A stretch of 15,889 bases of DNA from Treponema sp. (GTDB taxonomy: Bacteria; Spirochaetota; Spirochaetia; Treponematales; Treponemataceae). This document shows, one piece after another, positions 1 through 7,631 of the stretch. Below the pieces are notes generated by a model. That model saw only the letters and a list, made by a program, of their open reading frames with translations, did not search any database and was not told the DNA's origin. Position 1 is the stretch's first letter, and each line of letters opens with the position of its first letter. The stretch is taken from contig JAGABO010000153.1 in NCBI GenBank assembly GCA_017614655.1, positions 1 to 15,889 on the forward strand, given 5' to 3'. The translations under genes and the position numbers were made by a program.

Positions 1-935
1 GGAGTAAAGACACACATTGCAATAAGCATAACGGGAATAAAAACTGCAAACATTGAATACGAGGAAAATATGTTTTTTAGTATTTCACAGAATAAGAAAG
101 AAGAAATTACAAATAAAAGAAGGTTAAACAGCTCGTTAAACAACGCAGAGTAAATACCGCCGGCCTTTACGGAAAGAAGAAAAAGAACTGCTGCATCAAT
201 TAGTATTGTAATACTCTGCAATACAGAAAGCAGATTTTTTTTATTACGGTTCAATACGGAAAACACGCCGCTTTTTTGATCTTTTAAGGAATAGAATGCC
301 GCCGTAAAAGAGCAGAGCATAAGCCACAAAGCTAAAATTCCCCTGAGCGGAAATATTTTAAATGCATCTTTTTTTAACAGAACCCTGGTTTCGAAAATAT
401 TATTATCCTGCACATAAAAACCGTAAACTGATTTTAATTCTGAATCAGAGATAAAACCGTATCCTGCATCACTTCTTACATAAGATGAATAAGCTTCATA
501 AGAAAAAGCCTTATAAAGAGCTGCGCATAAAATCTCCCTGCAGAAAGAAAGAAGCGCATCATCTTCTTTTTCATAAACTTCTACAATCGGCTGTATTTTT
601 TTATTCAGGGCACTTTTTTTAAGAGTTTCAATCATGCCGGACTTAAAAATCCAGGCACAGGAAGCGCGGTTATTTTTTACGCAGGACAGTGCATCTTCTT
701 TTGAAGAGCATTTTATAAAGCGTATAAAATCAGACTCCATAAGTTCAGAAGAAATTTTTCCGGCCGTAATATCATCATCTTCAAGAAAAAGGGCACAAGA
801 AATAATTCCGCCTTTATAATTCGAAGTTACACGAAAAATCACCGTAACGGAAGCAAGAATTATAAACATCAGTAAGAGGGAAATCTTTTTTAAAAGCCTT
901 TTCTGAACAAGAAACGGCCAGATGTAAACATTCAT
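1..935 (-). CDS. ABC-2 type transporter permease, second subunit (3' end off the window)
   Basis: This is an open frame of 311 codons that starts at the ATG at 935 and leaves the window at base 1, so the C-terminus is missing. A membrane segment lies at about residues 18-36. A soluble, probably extracytoplasmic domain of about 160 residues follows, and hydrophobic segments resume near residues 194-216, 238-256, 268-284 and 294-310. This one-plus-several layout is that of ABC-2 exporter permeases with a large loop after the first helix. The start overlaps the stop of the preceding permease as ATGA, with a GGGGG ribosome binding site just upstream, so translation is probably coupled. The protein resembles its neighbour in layout and in a loop stretch (EDALSCVKNNRASCAWIF here, EKALSKGNLDAYVVVPDGF there), which suggests an old duplication and a heterodimeric channel. 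The family call is fairly sure; the substrate is unknown. Confidence 0.75.
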   Translation of the reverse strand, partial: MNVYIWPFLVQKRLLKKISLLLMFIILASVTVIFRVTSNYKGGIISCALFLEDDDITAGKISSELMESDFIRFIKCSSKEDALSCVKNNRASCAWIFKSGMIETLKKSALNKKIQPIVEVYEKEDDALLSFCREILCAALYKAFSYEAYSSYVRSDAGYGFISDSELKSVYGFYVQDNNIFETRVLLKKDAFKIFPLRGILALWLMLCSFTAAFYSLKDQKSGVFSVLNRNKKNLLSVLQSITILIDAAVLFLLSVKAGGIYSALFNELFNLLLFVISSFLFCEILKNIFSSYSMFAVFIPVMLIAMCVFT

Positions 936-2173
936 TCTTTACCCCCTTTTATTCTGCGCACAAGGCATGTTAAAAAAACAAAGAGCACCGTATACAGAAA
1001 AGAAGGAACAAGAAGAAGCATCTCTTTTTTTAATGCAGTACAAAAGCCGTCTAAAGCAACATAGGCCGGAATAAACGAAAAAAATTTCTGAAGCTCTTCC
1101 GGAAAAAAAGAAAAAGGATAAAAACAGCCGCCCAAAAAACACAGAAGCAGAACTAAAGAGGAGTTCAATAAGACTGCTGTAAAAGCCGAAGAGGAAAGTT
1201 CATATAAAAAAAACTGAAGAGAAGAAATCATAAAGACAACGGCTACTCCTTCAAGGAAAACTGTTTTTAATGAAGAAAAAGAGCCGAAGTTTTTCCATTC
1301 GCGCACAGTAACAAAATCAAAATAAGAAAAAATCCCTAATGCGAAAACAACTGCAAGAAAAAAAAGAATCACAAAAAGCACGTAGGAAAAGTATTCACCT
1401 GCAATCTGTAAAAATGAATTAAGCTTTCGGGAAGCCAGCAGTTTTGAAAGACTTCTGCTTCTGTCCGTAAAATAAGAAGAGGAAGCAACTCCGAAAGACA
1501 TTATAAAAAAGACCAGAAGGGAGCAGAGATAATAGGCCGGAAGAGAAACTCCGTTAGAAATCCCTGTCTGTTCTACACGGCAGAAATCTGACCTTTTTAA
1601 AACCCAGTCTATATAACGCACATTTAAATCATAAGTGAGCCGGTTAAAATCTTTTTTATGCCCGTATCTTCGCAAAAAATACTGCATGGAAAAAATTCCG
1701 CTCTGACTGTGAATTATAAGAGAAGAAACAATTTCTGCAATTTTAGTTTTTACGGCTTCATTAAAAGTGCCGGCCGTATCGTTAATGACAAAAAGAAGTT
1801 TTTTATCGTTAAGGCCGCAGTTTATTGAATCTATAAAACCGTCGGGAACTACGACATAGGCATCAAGGTTTCCTTTAGAAAGAGCTTTTTCTGCATTATC
1901 CTGTTCCATCACAAGAAGCTCAAGGCTTTCTCCTGATGAATCCATTTTTGTTAAAGTTTCTAATGCGAAATTTAAATACGGGTCATCTAAGGAGCCGGCA
2001 ATCGCAACTTTAAAACGTCCTGTTTCTGAAGAAGAAAAATTTATTCTCTTAGAAAAAAAGAAGACTGCAGTTCCCGTAAAACAAAAAAACAGAACAGCAA
2101 ATAATACAAGAGAAGGAAATTTTACAAAAAGTCTTTTTGTCTGTAAATAAAAATACGAAATAAAAAGTTTCAT
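932..2173 (-). CDS. ABC-2 type transporter permease, first subunit
   Basis: This membrane protein of 413 residues probably forms the channel of an exporter together with the next permease and the ATPase upstream. Residues 20-41 form a first membrane helix. About 165 residues of soluble domain follow, then five hydrophobic segments (near 209-231, 263-285, 308-330, 333-355 and 385-403), ending in a basic tail RRIKGGKE. That is the pattern of the ABC2_membrane_3/YhgE-like group. I chose the ATG at 2173 because it begins one base after the ATPase stop codon. An in-frame start at 2233 would add 20 residues lying inside the ATPase gene and is less likely. No good Shine-Dalgarno sequence precedes 2173, so translation is probably coupled to the ATPase. 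The downstream permease overlaps by four bases. No known substrate can be named. Confidence 0.8.
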   Translation of the reverse strand: MKLFISYFYLQTKRLFVKFPSLVLFAVLFFCFTGTAVFFFSKRINFSSSETGRFKVAIAGSLDDPYLNFALETLTKMDSSGESLELLVMEQDNAEKALSKGNLDAYVVVPDGFIDSINCGLNDKKLLFVINDTAGTFNEAVKTKIAEIVSSLIIHSQSGIFSMQYFLRRYGHKKDFNRLTYDLNVRYIDWVLKRSDFCRVEQTGISNGVSLPAYYLCSLLVFFIMSFGVASSSYFTDRSRSLSKLLASRKLNSFLQIAGEYFSYVLFVILFFLAVVFALGIFSYFDFVTVREWKNFGSFSSLKTVFLEGVAVVFMISSLQFFLYELSSSAFTAVLLNSSLVLLLCFLGGCFYPFSFFPEELQKFFSFIPAYVALDGFCTALKKEMLLLVPSFLYTVLFVFLTCLVRRIKGGKE

Positions 2174-2174
2174 T

Positions 2175-2837
2175 TTATAAAGCTTCTGCAAGCTGCTCCA
2201 TAGTTTTAAAAGCAAAGGGAACCAGTATTCCATTTTTTAAGATAAAACATTTTGTACATTCAGATATTTCAGAAACATCATGAGTTGCAGTAATAATAAT
2301 TCCATGATTTTTCGTAAAGTACTTATAATAATCAAAAATCTTTTTCTTACAGACTACATCAAGTGCAGCAGAAGGTTCATCCAGGAGAAGAATTTCTGGA
2401 GAAGAAGAAAGGGAAACTGCAATGGAAAGCCGTTTTTTCATTCCGCCCGAAAGTTCACAGACAGGAGTTTTAAGAAAATCTTTTATTTCTAAAAAAGACA
2501 AAACCCCTTCACTAAGAGAAGCTTCCAGTTCCCTTGCGGAATACCAGAGCCTTAAATTGTCATAAGAGGTAAGTTCTTCGATTAAAGGATTATTCTGCGG
2601 AACATAGCCGACGGCTTTTGAAAGATATTTTTTATCGGAAAAAAGTTCCCTGCCGCCATAATTAAAAGAACCTGAATCAGGCTTAACAACGCCGGCAAGA
2701 ATAGAAAGAAGCGTTGATTTTCCGGAACCGTTAGAACCGAGGAGCGCAATGCACTCCCCTTCTTCTGCGGTCAGAGATATGCCGTCTAAAACTTTATTTC
2801 TGTAAGACTTGCATATCCCGGACAACGTAAGTTTCAT
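2175..2837 (-). CDS. ABC transporter ATP-binding protein (ABC-2 exporter type)
   Basis: This is a 220-residue nucleotide-binding subunit that hydrolyses ATP to drive the two permeases encoded just downstream. All catalytic parts are visible: Walker A GSNGSGKST (34-42), Q-loop glutamine Q81 in YVPQNN, signature LSGGM (129-133) followed by KKRLSIA, Walker B ILLLDEP (149-155), D-loop SAALD, and H-loop histidine H186 in ATHD. The GMKKRL stretch after the signature is typical of CcmA-like ATPases of drug, lipid and bacteriocin exporters rather than importers. The start lies 12 bases after the stop of the lipoprotein gene and has no Shine-Dalgarno sequence. A TATAAT (2849-2854) overlapping that stop codon could give a transcript with a leader of about five bases, but its -35 is poor. 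The ATPase identity is certain; the transported molecule is not known. Confidence 0.93.
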   Translation of the reverse strand: MKLTLSGICKSYRNKVLDGISLTAEEGECIALLGSNGSGKSTLLSILAGVVKPDSGSFNYGGRELFSDKKYLSKAVGYVPQNNPLIEELTSYDNLRLWYSARELEASLSEGVLSFLEIKDFLKTPVCELSGGMKKRLSIAVSLSSSPEILLLDEPSAALDVVCKKKIFDYYKYFTKNHGIIITATHDVSEISECTKCFILKNGILVPFAFKTMEQLAEAL

Positions 2838-2849
2838 ATTATGAAAATA

Positions 2850-4391
2850 TTATAAACCAAAAAGGTCTGCTACCGTAGCAGAACGAAGCATGTCTGTAAT
2901 AAGAGCAGGAACAGATGCTTTTTCGAGGCGTTCAACAATTGTGTTAAAATCAGCACCGTAAACTGTCTCATAGAATGCATCATCATCTACGTCAATTGCA
3001 TCAGAAGGCTCTCTGACAGAAGCATTCTTTCCAAATTTTGTATCAACTTCCATCTTTACATATTCAGAATCAGACACATCGCAGAATGAAACTTCATATT
3101 TCGAAGCTGTTTTTGATGAACTCTTAACATTGAATTTCATTACAACTTTTGGAAGCCATTGAATGACTGTGCTTAAAGTAGAATCATAAGGGCTGTAGAA
3201 TTCGTTACTAAGTTCTTCGGCCAAAGCACTGCCAACCTGGAAACTGAATTCACCGTTAGAATTAGTTAAATCTTTTGCACGGAATGTAAAGAAATCTTCA
3301 CCATCTACCATTACGTTAAAATCGCCGGTAAGTTTCTTTCCTGATTTTCCCCTTCCTTCGACAGTAATTTCATCTGCAATATTTAAATCAAGAGCATACT
3401 TTCCGCATGATTCAGGAATATAGCAGGTTACAGCTTCTGTTCCGTCAACTGCAAAAAATTCAAATCCTGCACAGTTACCGTTTTTATCTGTGTAAACGGT
3501 AATGGCAGTATCCATCAATTCATAGAAAACATCTTCAACAATACCTTCAAATGACTCTTTTATATCATCCTTAGATAAATCTGTACCAAACATACCTGCA
3601 AGAGAACTGATGAAACCTGCAATTTCATTAAAGTTACTGCTCTGAGAAACTTTTTCGATAACTGCGTCTATCATTTGATCTGCAAGTTCCTCTGTTATTT
3701 CGAGAGAAATTTCATAATAATCTGCAGAGATTTCATTTTCTGAAGTTCCGGCAGAAATTGTAGTTAATTCTTTTTCGAGACCTTCTACAGGAGAAAGAGC
3801 AGCATCCATTACCTCTTCTACAAAACCGTTAATAACTTTTTCTTCCGGAAGAATCTTAAAGAAACCGTCAATATAAGTGTAGCCTTCTTCCATATTATAA
3901 AAATAAGCAACAACGGAATTTCCCTGAACCTTAATATAATCATTTATGATTTCCGGAATCTGGAAAAATACTGCAGAGTTTGTTTTATCTCCGATAATAT
4001 TTGCAGAAACAACATCAACATCATTTACACCGGCTGTGAGAGCATAATCAAATGAACCGTCTTTTAAACTGTTTTTCATGTTAAACTTAAAATTGTTAAG
4101 CCAGTCAAAACTAAAACCTCCTGTTTCTGAAACAGCAAGGTTAAGAAGCATTTTTGCAGCAGGACAGAGAGAAACTTTCATATTAGTTTCTGTATTGATG
4201 TTCTTAAAGTCAACAAGAGGCTTATAAGCATAAATTTCAGAAACAGCAGACTGAACTGGTTTAGTAACCACAGATTTTACCGCTGTCTTGAATAATTCAT
4301 CAGGAGACTTTTCTTTACATGAAACAAAAAGCAAAAGAAAAGCTGCAAAGCAAGCCTTTACAATGGAAAGAAACGTTTTTCTGGTAATCAT
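2850..4391 (-). CDS. large lipoprotein heading the ABC exporter operon
   Basis: A 513-residue protein of unknown function. Its N-terminus is a lipoprotein signal: basic MITRK, a hydrophobic stretch to residue 24, then Cys25 in LLFVSC. The -3 residue is Phe, which fits the relaxed lipobox of spirochaetes better than the strict proteobacterial one. The mature protein is acidic and alternates beta-strand-like stretches with helical segments rich in Glu, Ala and Val. It has no enzyme motif I recognise. The alternation vaguely recalls LppX/LolA-like lipid-carrying lipoproteins, but this is a guess. I start it at the ATG at 4391, which has GGAG six bases upstream; the longer frame begins at a TTG (4403) that would lie ahead of that site. 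It is first in the operon, so it may be the extracytoplasmic partner of the exporter. I saw no convincing promoter; a CATAAT stands about 16 bases before GGAG. Confidence 0.8.
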   Translation of the reverse strand: MITRKTFLSIVKACFAAFLLLFVSCKEKSPDELFKTAVKSVVTKPVQSAVSEIYAYKPLVDFKNINTETNMKVSLCPAAKMLLNLAVSETGGFSFDWLNNFKFNMKNSLKDGSFDYALTAGVNDVDVVSANIIGDKTNSAVFFQIPEIINDYIKVQGNSVVAYFYNMEEGYTYIDGFFKILPEEKVINGFVEEVMDAALSPVEGLEKELTTISAGTSENEISADYYEISLEITEELADQMIDAVIEKVSQSSNFNEIAGFISSLAGMFGTDLSKDDIKESFEGIVEDVFYELMDTAITVYTDKNGNCAGFEFFAVDGTEAVTCYIPESCGKYALDLNIADEITVEGRGKSGKKLTGDFNVMVDGEDFFTFRAKDLTNSNGEFSFQVGSALAEELSNEFYSPYDSTLSTVIQWLPKVVMKFNVKSSSKTASKYEVSFCDVSDSEYVKMEVDTKFGKNASVREPSDAIDVDDDAFYETVYGADFNTIVERLEKASVPALITDMLRSATVADLFGL

Positions 4392-4484
4392 ATTGAGCTC
4401 CAATAAAAAAAAATTATGGAACCGGCGGATTTACACAAGAGACTAAACAACCTCATACTGCAAAAAATCCATACAGTCCCTTAT

Positions 4485-4523
4485 AAAAAAAGCGGCGGTA
4501 AAAAAAAATACCACCTGCTTTTT
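4485..4523 (-). terminator. rho-independent terminator after tRNA-Arg
   Basis: On the minus strand AAAAAGC-A-GGTGGT pairs with ACCGCC-GCTTTTT around an AT-only loop, with one bulged A and one T-G wobble, and ends in seven T (4491-4485). The same hairpin read on the plus strand has a C-A mismatch instead of the wobble and only five T, so the minus direction fits better. It lies 14 bases past the tRNA-Arg 3' end and separates that transcript from the lipoprotein operon. Confidence 0.85.
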
Positions 4524-4536
4524 AATCCAATGAAAA

Positions 4537-4611
4537 TGACCCCGGCGGGGTTCGAACTCGCCACCTTCTGCTTAGGAGGCAGACGCTCTATCCATAATGA
4601 GCTACGGGATC
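4537..4611 (-). tRNA. tRNA-Arg, anticodon CCU
   Basis: A complete 75-base cloverleaf can be folded. The acceptor stem GATCCCG/CGGGGTC has one T-G wobble and discriminator A. The D-arm is GCTC/GAGC with a ten-base loop. The anticodon stem TCTGC/GCAGA closes the loop CTCCTAA, giving anticodon CCU for AGG codons. The variable loop is AGGTG and the T-loop TTCGAAC. The 3' CCA is not encoded and must be added afterwards. One oddity is that the T-stem (GCGAG/CCCGC) carries an A-C mismatch at its fourth pair. A promoter and a terminator of its own flank it, although earP read-through could also reach it. Confidence 0.95.
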
Positions 4612-4621
4612 AGATATGAAA

Positions 4622-4650
4622 ACTATAGCAGATTTTAAATCTTCTTGCAA
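4622..4650 (-). promoter_or_regulatory. tRNA-Arg promoter
   Basis: The minus strand carries TTGCAA (4650-4645), a 17-base spacer and TATAGT (4627-4622). TGC directly before the -10 box makes an extended -10. Start of transcription is expected near 4615, a few bases before the tRNA 5' end. Box quality and spacing are both good for a housekeeping sigma-70-type promoter. It lies in the 69-base gap after the earP stop. Confidence 0.75.
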
Positions 4651-4680
4651 TCAGAAACAAAGCCTTATCTTACCCTTAAC

Positions 4681-5922
4681 TTATTCTCCTGAAAGCTTAA
4701 AGCACAAAGCCTTAAGATACCCTGCAAGATTTCCGTTCTTAAAAAGTGAATCAGAAAAATCAGAAAAAGACTTTTTTAATTCATCATAATGCATAAAAAA
4801 ATCAAGAAAAAGTTTTTCGAGTTCTGCATCAGAAAAATCTGAAGGAAGTTTTTCTTCTTCAAAAAGTTCTACAACTTCATCACATAAATTCTCCTGCAGA
4901 ACAGACACAGTTCTGTTGTAGTAAAGCATAAGCTTTAAATAAAGCAGATAATTTTCTTCAGAAAAAAACGGCTTCATTCTTTTTAAAAGAGCATTCACTT
5001 TTACAAGCTGAAACTCCCCTTCCTGAATATAGGCATGCCACAAAAAGGGAAGACCGGAAAGTGCAGCTCTGGAAAAAGAATCTTCACCGCGAATCATATT
5101 TACAGAACAGAGAGTAAGAAAGGCATCCCACGTAAGCTGATCCATATACGGAAGACTTACAAGAGAAAAGTTTCTTTCTTTATTCTTCCAGGATGCATAA
5201 AAAGAATCATAGCTTTTTCCTTCGGGAGAAAAAACATAAAGTTCAAAATCTGGATTTTCCCTTTTGCGAAGTTCAGTAAATTTTTCAAGGGCACAAACAA
5301 GAGATGAACAGTCTTTTTCATAGGAGAAAAAACTTATGGTAAAAACATCTGGATTATTAAAAAGAGAAGTTTTTTCTTTAGTTACAGAACGCATTTTATT
5401 CAGGGCATATTCACGGTCTTTAAGATTTCTTACAAACTCTGAATCCAGAACAAGCCCTGCTGTTTTATCAGTAAACCCCGGCATAAAATTAATTTTCTTT
5501 ATATTGCTTTTTCTGGTTCCGCTTTTTAAAAGGTGAAACTCATCTGCCCACTCTTCTGCCGTAAGATATTCAATATTTATAATTTCGACAGGCTTTGTAA
5601 AACTTTCGTCAAATAAAAGTTCTTCAAGCCAGTCAGGACGGCCGCACTGAAAGCATTCAAAAATAATATCAGGAATATTTTCCTTAATAAAGTTTTCCGG
5701 AAACTCTCCGTCCCAATGTATTACGTTCCAGCCGTTTAAGTTCTGAAGTTCAGCCGCACAATCAATCTGAGGACACATTCTGGAAAAAGAAATCATATCA
5801 CTTACGGCAAGCGTAACTTCAAAAGGAAAGTTTTCTTCCGTAAGAGCACGAAAAAGCCTGTATACAAAACCTATATCACCATAATTATCTACTACTTTGC
5901 AGAGAATAAGAAGTTTCTTCAT
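4681..5922 (-). CDS. earP: EarP, protein-arginine rhamnosyltransferase for elongation factor P
   Basis: EarP (formerly DUF2331) transfers rhamnose from dTDP-L-rhamnose to one arginine at the tip of elongation factor P, which activates EF-P to rescue ribosomes stalled at polyproline. The 413-residue length is near the family's usual 370-400. Family hallmarks are present: VVDNYGDIG (10-18), with the two aspartates D12 and D16 matching the conserved N-terminal pair; IEYLTAEEW (117-125); FMPGFTDKTAGL (146-157); and RGEDSFSRA (278-286), whose Glu and Asp belong to the sugar-nucleotide site. The start at 5922 has no Shine-Dalgarno sequence and lies six bases after a -10 box, so the mRNA is probably leaderless. 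EarP often neighbours efp; here efp and the rhamnose-synthesis genes are not in view. Known mainly from beta- and gammaproteobacteria, it is uncommon in other phyla. I am confident of the family. Confidence 0.92.
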   Translation of the reverse strand: MKKLLILCKVVDNYGDIGFVYRLFRALTEENFPFEVTLAVSDMISFSRMCPQIDCAAELQNLNGWNVIHWDGEFPENFIKENIPDIIFECFQCGRPDWLEELLFDESFTKPVEIINIEYLTAEEWADEFHLLKSGTRKSNIKKINFMPGFTDKTAGLVLDSEFVRNLKDREYALNKMRSVTKEKTSLFNNPDVFTISFFSYEKDCSSLVCALEKFTELRKRENPDFELYVFSPEGKSYDSFYASWKNKERNFSLVSLPYMDQLTWDAFLTLCSVNMIRGEDSFSRAALSGLPFLWHAYIQEGEFQLVKVNALLKRMKPFFSEENYLLYLKLMLYYNRTVSVLQENLCDEVVELFEEEKLPSDFSDAELEKLFLDFFMHYDELKKSFSDFSDSLFKNGNLAGYLKALCFKLSGE

Positions 5923-5928
5923 AAGTTC

Positions 5929-5957
5929 ATTCTACCAATTTAAAAAAATTGTGGCAA
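5929..5957 (-). promoter_or_regulatory. earP promoter, leaderless type
   Basis: On the minus strand TTGCCA (5957-5952) is followed by a 17-base spacer ending in TGG and the -10 box TAGAAT (5934-5929). Counting six bases on, transcription would begin at 5922, which is the A of the earP ATG. Boxes and spacing match the sigma-70 consensus well, and no ribosome binding site is present. Confidence 0.75.
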
Positions 5958-6031
5958 AAGAAAAATAAAAAAATATTTAATTTTTTTGTAGTTTTTAAAA
6001 AACATGACAATAAAAGAGATGAGGTGATGCT

Positions 6032-7585
6032 ATGAATATATTTTGTTTTTCTCCATTCGGCTACGAAGGTTCTCTTGTAACTGTAGAAGTAGATCTGCGC
6101 CGCGGAATTCCTGCAGTAGATCTTGTAGGACTTGCAGACGGAGCCATAAAAGAATCCAGGGAAAGAATGAAAACTGCAATAAGAAATTCAGGATTTGAAT
6201 TTCCTGGCGAACGGGTACTGATAAGTCTTTCTCCGGCAGACTTAAAAAAAGAAGGTGCAGGTTTTGATCTTGCAATAGCCCTTGCAGTTCTTTCCAGGCA
6301 GAAAGAACTTGAACCGGATGTAGATTTTCTTGTACTGGGAGAACTCGAGCTTAACGGAAGAATCAGACCGGTACGGGCAGTGCATGCAGCGGTAAGTACT
6401 GCACATGCTGCAGGAATAAGATACTGCATTATTCCGGAAGAAAATGCCGATGAAGCACGCGAAGTTTCCGGAATGAAAGTTTTTGGTGCATCTAATCTTT
6501 ACGATGCATTTCATTCTCTTTTTTCTACCGATAGTTTTACCGAAAAAAACAGAAACTCTTCATTAAAAAAGATTCCTTCGAAAGACTCAGAAGAAATAGA
6601 AGGAATCCTTTTCCCGAAAGAAAGCGAAGATTTTTCGGAAATCAGGAATCAGGAAAAACTCGTACGTGCACTTCAAATTGCAGCTGCAGGCTTTCATAAT
6701 CTTCTTGCCTACGGACCGCCCGGCTGCGGGAAAACTCTTTCCATAATGAAGTATCCGTCTTTACTTCCGCTTCTGCTTCCGGATGAATCACAAAGTACAA
6801 CACGTATTTACTCTATTGCAGGTCTCCTTGGTGCAGAAAAAAGTTCTATATTCAGGACGCCCTTCCGTACACCGCATCAGACTGCAAGCATAGAAGGAAT
6901 GTGCGGAGGAGGGGCCAGACTATCTCCCGGAGAAATTTCTCTTGCACACAACGGAGCTCTTTTTCTTGATGAAGCTGCTGAATTTAAAACATCTGTTCTT
7001 CAAATGCTGCGAGTTCCCATGGAAACCGGAAGCATATCTTTAAGCAGGGCCGGTCGTTCCACAGTTTTTCCTGCAAGATTCCAGCTTCTGATGTCGGCAA
7101 ATCCCTGTCCATGTGGAAACTACGGTTCAAAAGACAGAATCTGCCTCTGTTCTGCGCGTTCTGTTGAACAGTACTGGAGGAAATTTTCGGCACCCCTTCT
7201 GGACAGAATAGATTTAAGAGTTCAGACAGAGACTTCCGTAAAAAAAGATTCTGAATCAAAAAAGGGAATATCAACTCATGAACTTAGAAAAGATATTGCA
7301 CGAGCAGTTTTAATACAGAGGAACAGGCAGGGAAAAAGAAATGCCCTTCTTTCTCCATCAGAAATTGCAGAATTCTGCAGATGCACACCGGAAGCAACAC
7401 TGTATCTGGACGAAAAATCAAGACTCTTTGAATTTTCATCCAGATCTGTAAGCGGGTGCCTTAAAGTTGCAAGAACAATTACTGATATGAAACAGAAAGA
7501 AATAATAGGCATCGAAGAAATGGAAGAAGCCGTTTCATTCAGAAAGAACGGCGGAATTCTTGAAACTACAGCCACACTCCTTTAA
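6032..7585 (+). CDS. comM: ComM/YifB family AAA+ ATPase (Mg-chelatase-like)
   Basis: This 517-residue protein matches the ComM/YifB family in full length. ComM is a hexameric helicase-like motor that promotes branch migration when incoming single-stranded DNA recombines with the chromosome in natural transformation. In non-transforming bacteria its role is unclear. The N-terminal Lon-like ChlI fold spans about residues 1-170 (VDLRRGIPAVDLVGLAD near 20-36). The AAA+ core has Walker A GPPGCGKT (228-235), Walker B GALFLDEAAEF (308-318), the cysteine-bearing ANPCPCGNYG (356-365) with CLC at 371-373, and DRIDL (391-395). A helical C-terminal domain ends the protein. The ATG has AGGTGA four bases upstream. 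A weak promoter (TTGTAG 5986-5991, AATAAA 6009-6014) is possible. The gene stands alone, and its transcript probably runs on antisense across tRNA-Leu to a hairpin at 7770-7793. Confidence 0.93.
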   Translation: MNIFCFSPFGYEGSLVTVEVDLRRGIPAVDLVGLADGAIKESRERMKTAIRNSGFEFPGERVLISLSPADLKKEGAGFDLAIALAVLSRQKELEPDVDFLVLGELELNGRIRPVRAVHAAVSTAHAAGIRYCIIPEENADEAREVSGMKVFGASNLYDAFHSLFSTDSFTEKNRNSSLKKIPSKDSEEIEGILFPKESEDFSEIRNQEKLVRALQIAAAGFHNLLAYGPPGCGKTLSIMKYPSLLPLLLPDESQSTTRIYSIAGLLGAEKSSIFRTPFRTPHQTASIEGMCGGGARLSPGEISLAHNGALFLDEAAEFKTSVLQMLRVPMETGSISLSRAGRSTVFPARFQLLMSANPCPCGNYGSKDRICLCSARSVEQYWRKFSAPLLDRIDLRVQTETSVKKDSESKKGISTHELRKDIARAVLIQRNRQGKRNALLSPSEIAEFCRCTPEATLYLDEKSRLFEFSSRSVSGCLKVARTITDMKQKEIIGIEEMEEAVSFRKNGGILETTATLL

Positions 7586-7627
7586 AAAAGAAAAAACTTT
7601 CTAAGAAAAAAAAATCTTAGAAAGTTT
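7582..7627 (-). terminator. rho-independent terminator after tRNA-Leu
   Basis: A perfect 12-base inverted repeat, AAACTTTCTAAG (7594-7605) and CTTAGAAAGTTT (7616-7627), encloses a ten-base A/T loop. Read on the minus strand it is followed by a T-rich tract (TTTC then six T). Read on the plus strand no T tract follows. It therefore ends the tRNA-Leu transcript, four bases past the tRNA, and not comM. The stem is AT-rich, so efficiency is uncertain. Confidence 0.75.
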
Positions 7628-7631
7628 ATAG

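Noticed and set aside
634..819. Plus-strand frame of 61 codons
   Set aside because: It lies antisense inside the left-edge permease, whose minus-strand frame is continuous from 935 to base 1 with coupled start and membrane segments.
2174..2233. Longer start for the first permease at 2233
   Set aside because: The extra 20 residues lie within the ATPase gene; the ATG at 2173 sits directly after the ATPase stop and opens with the normal short basic segment before the first helix.
4416..4619. Open frame of 67 codons on the plus strand
   Set aside because: It crosses the terminator hairpin and the whole tRNA-Arg gene on the other strand; the FELATF-like protein stretch is simply the tRNA read backwards.
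5035..5536. Two plus-strand frames inside earP
   Set aside because: Both are antisense to a complete EarP with intact motifs, have basic low-complexity composition and no ribosome binding site.
5941..5960. Possible sigma-54 promoter at TTGTGGCAAAAG
   Set aside because: The GG of a -24 element is suggested, but no GC-type -12 element follows at the right distance; on the minus strand the same bases serve as the earP -35.
7594..7627. Hairpin as comM terminator
   Set aside because: The stem is perfect but the T run lies only on the minus side, so it belongs to tRNA-Leu.
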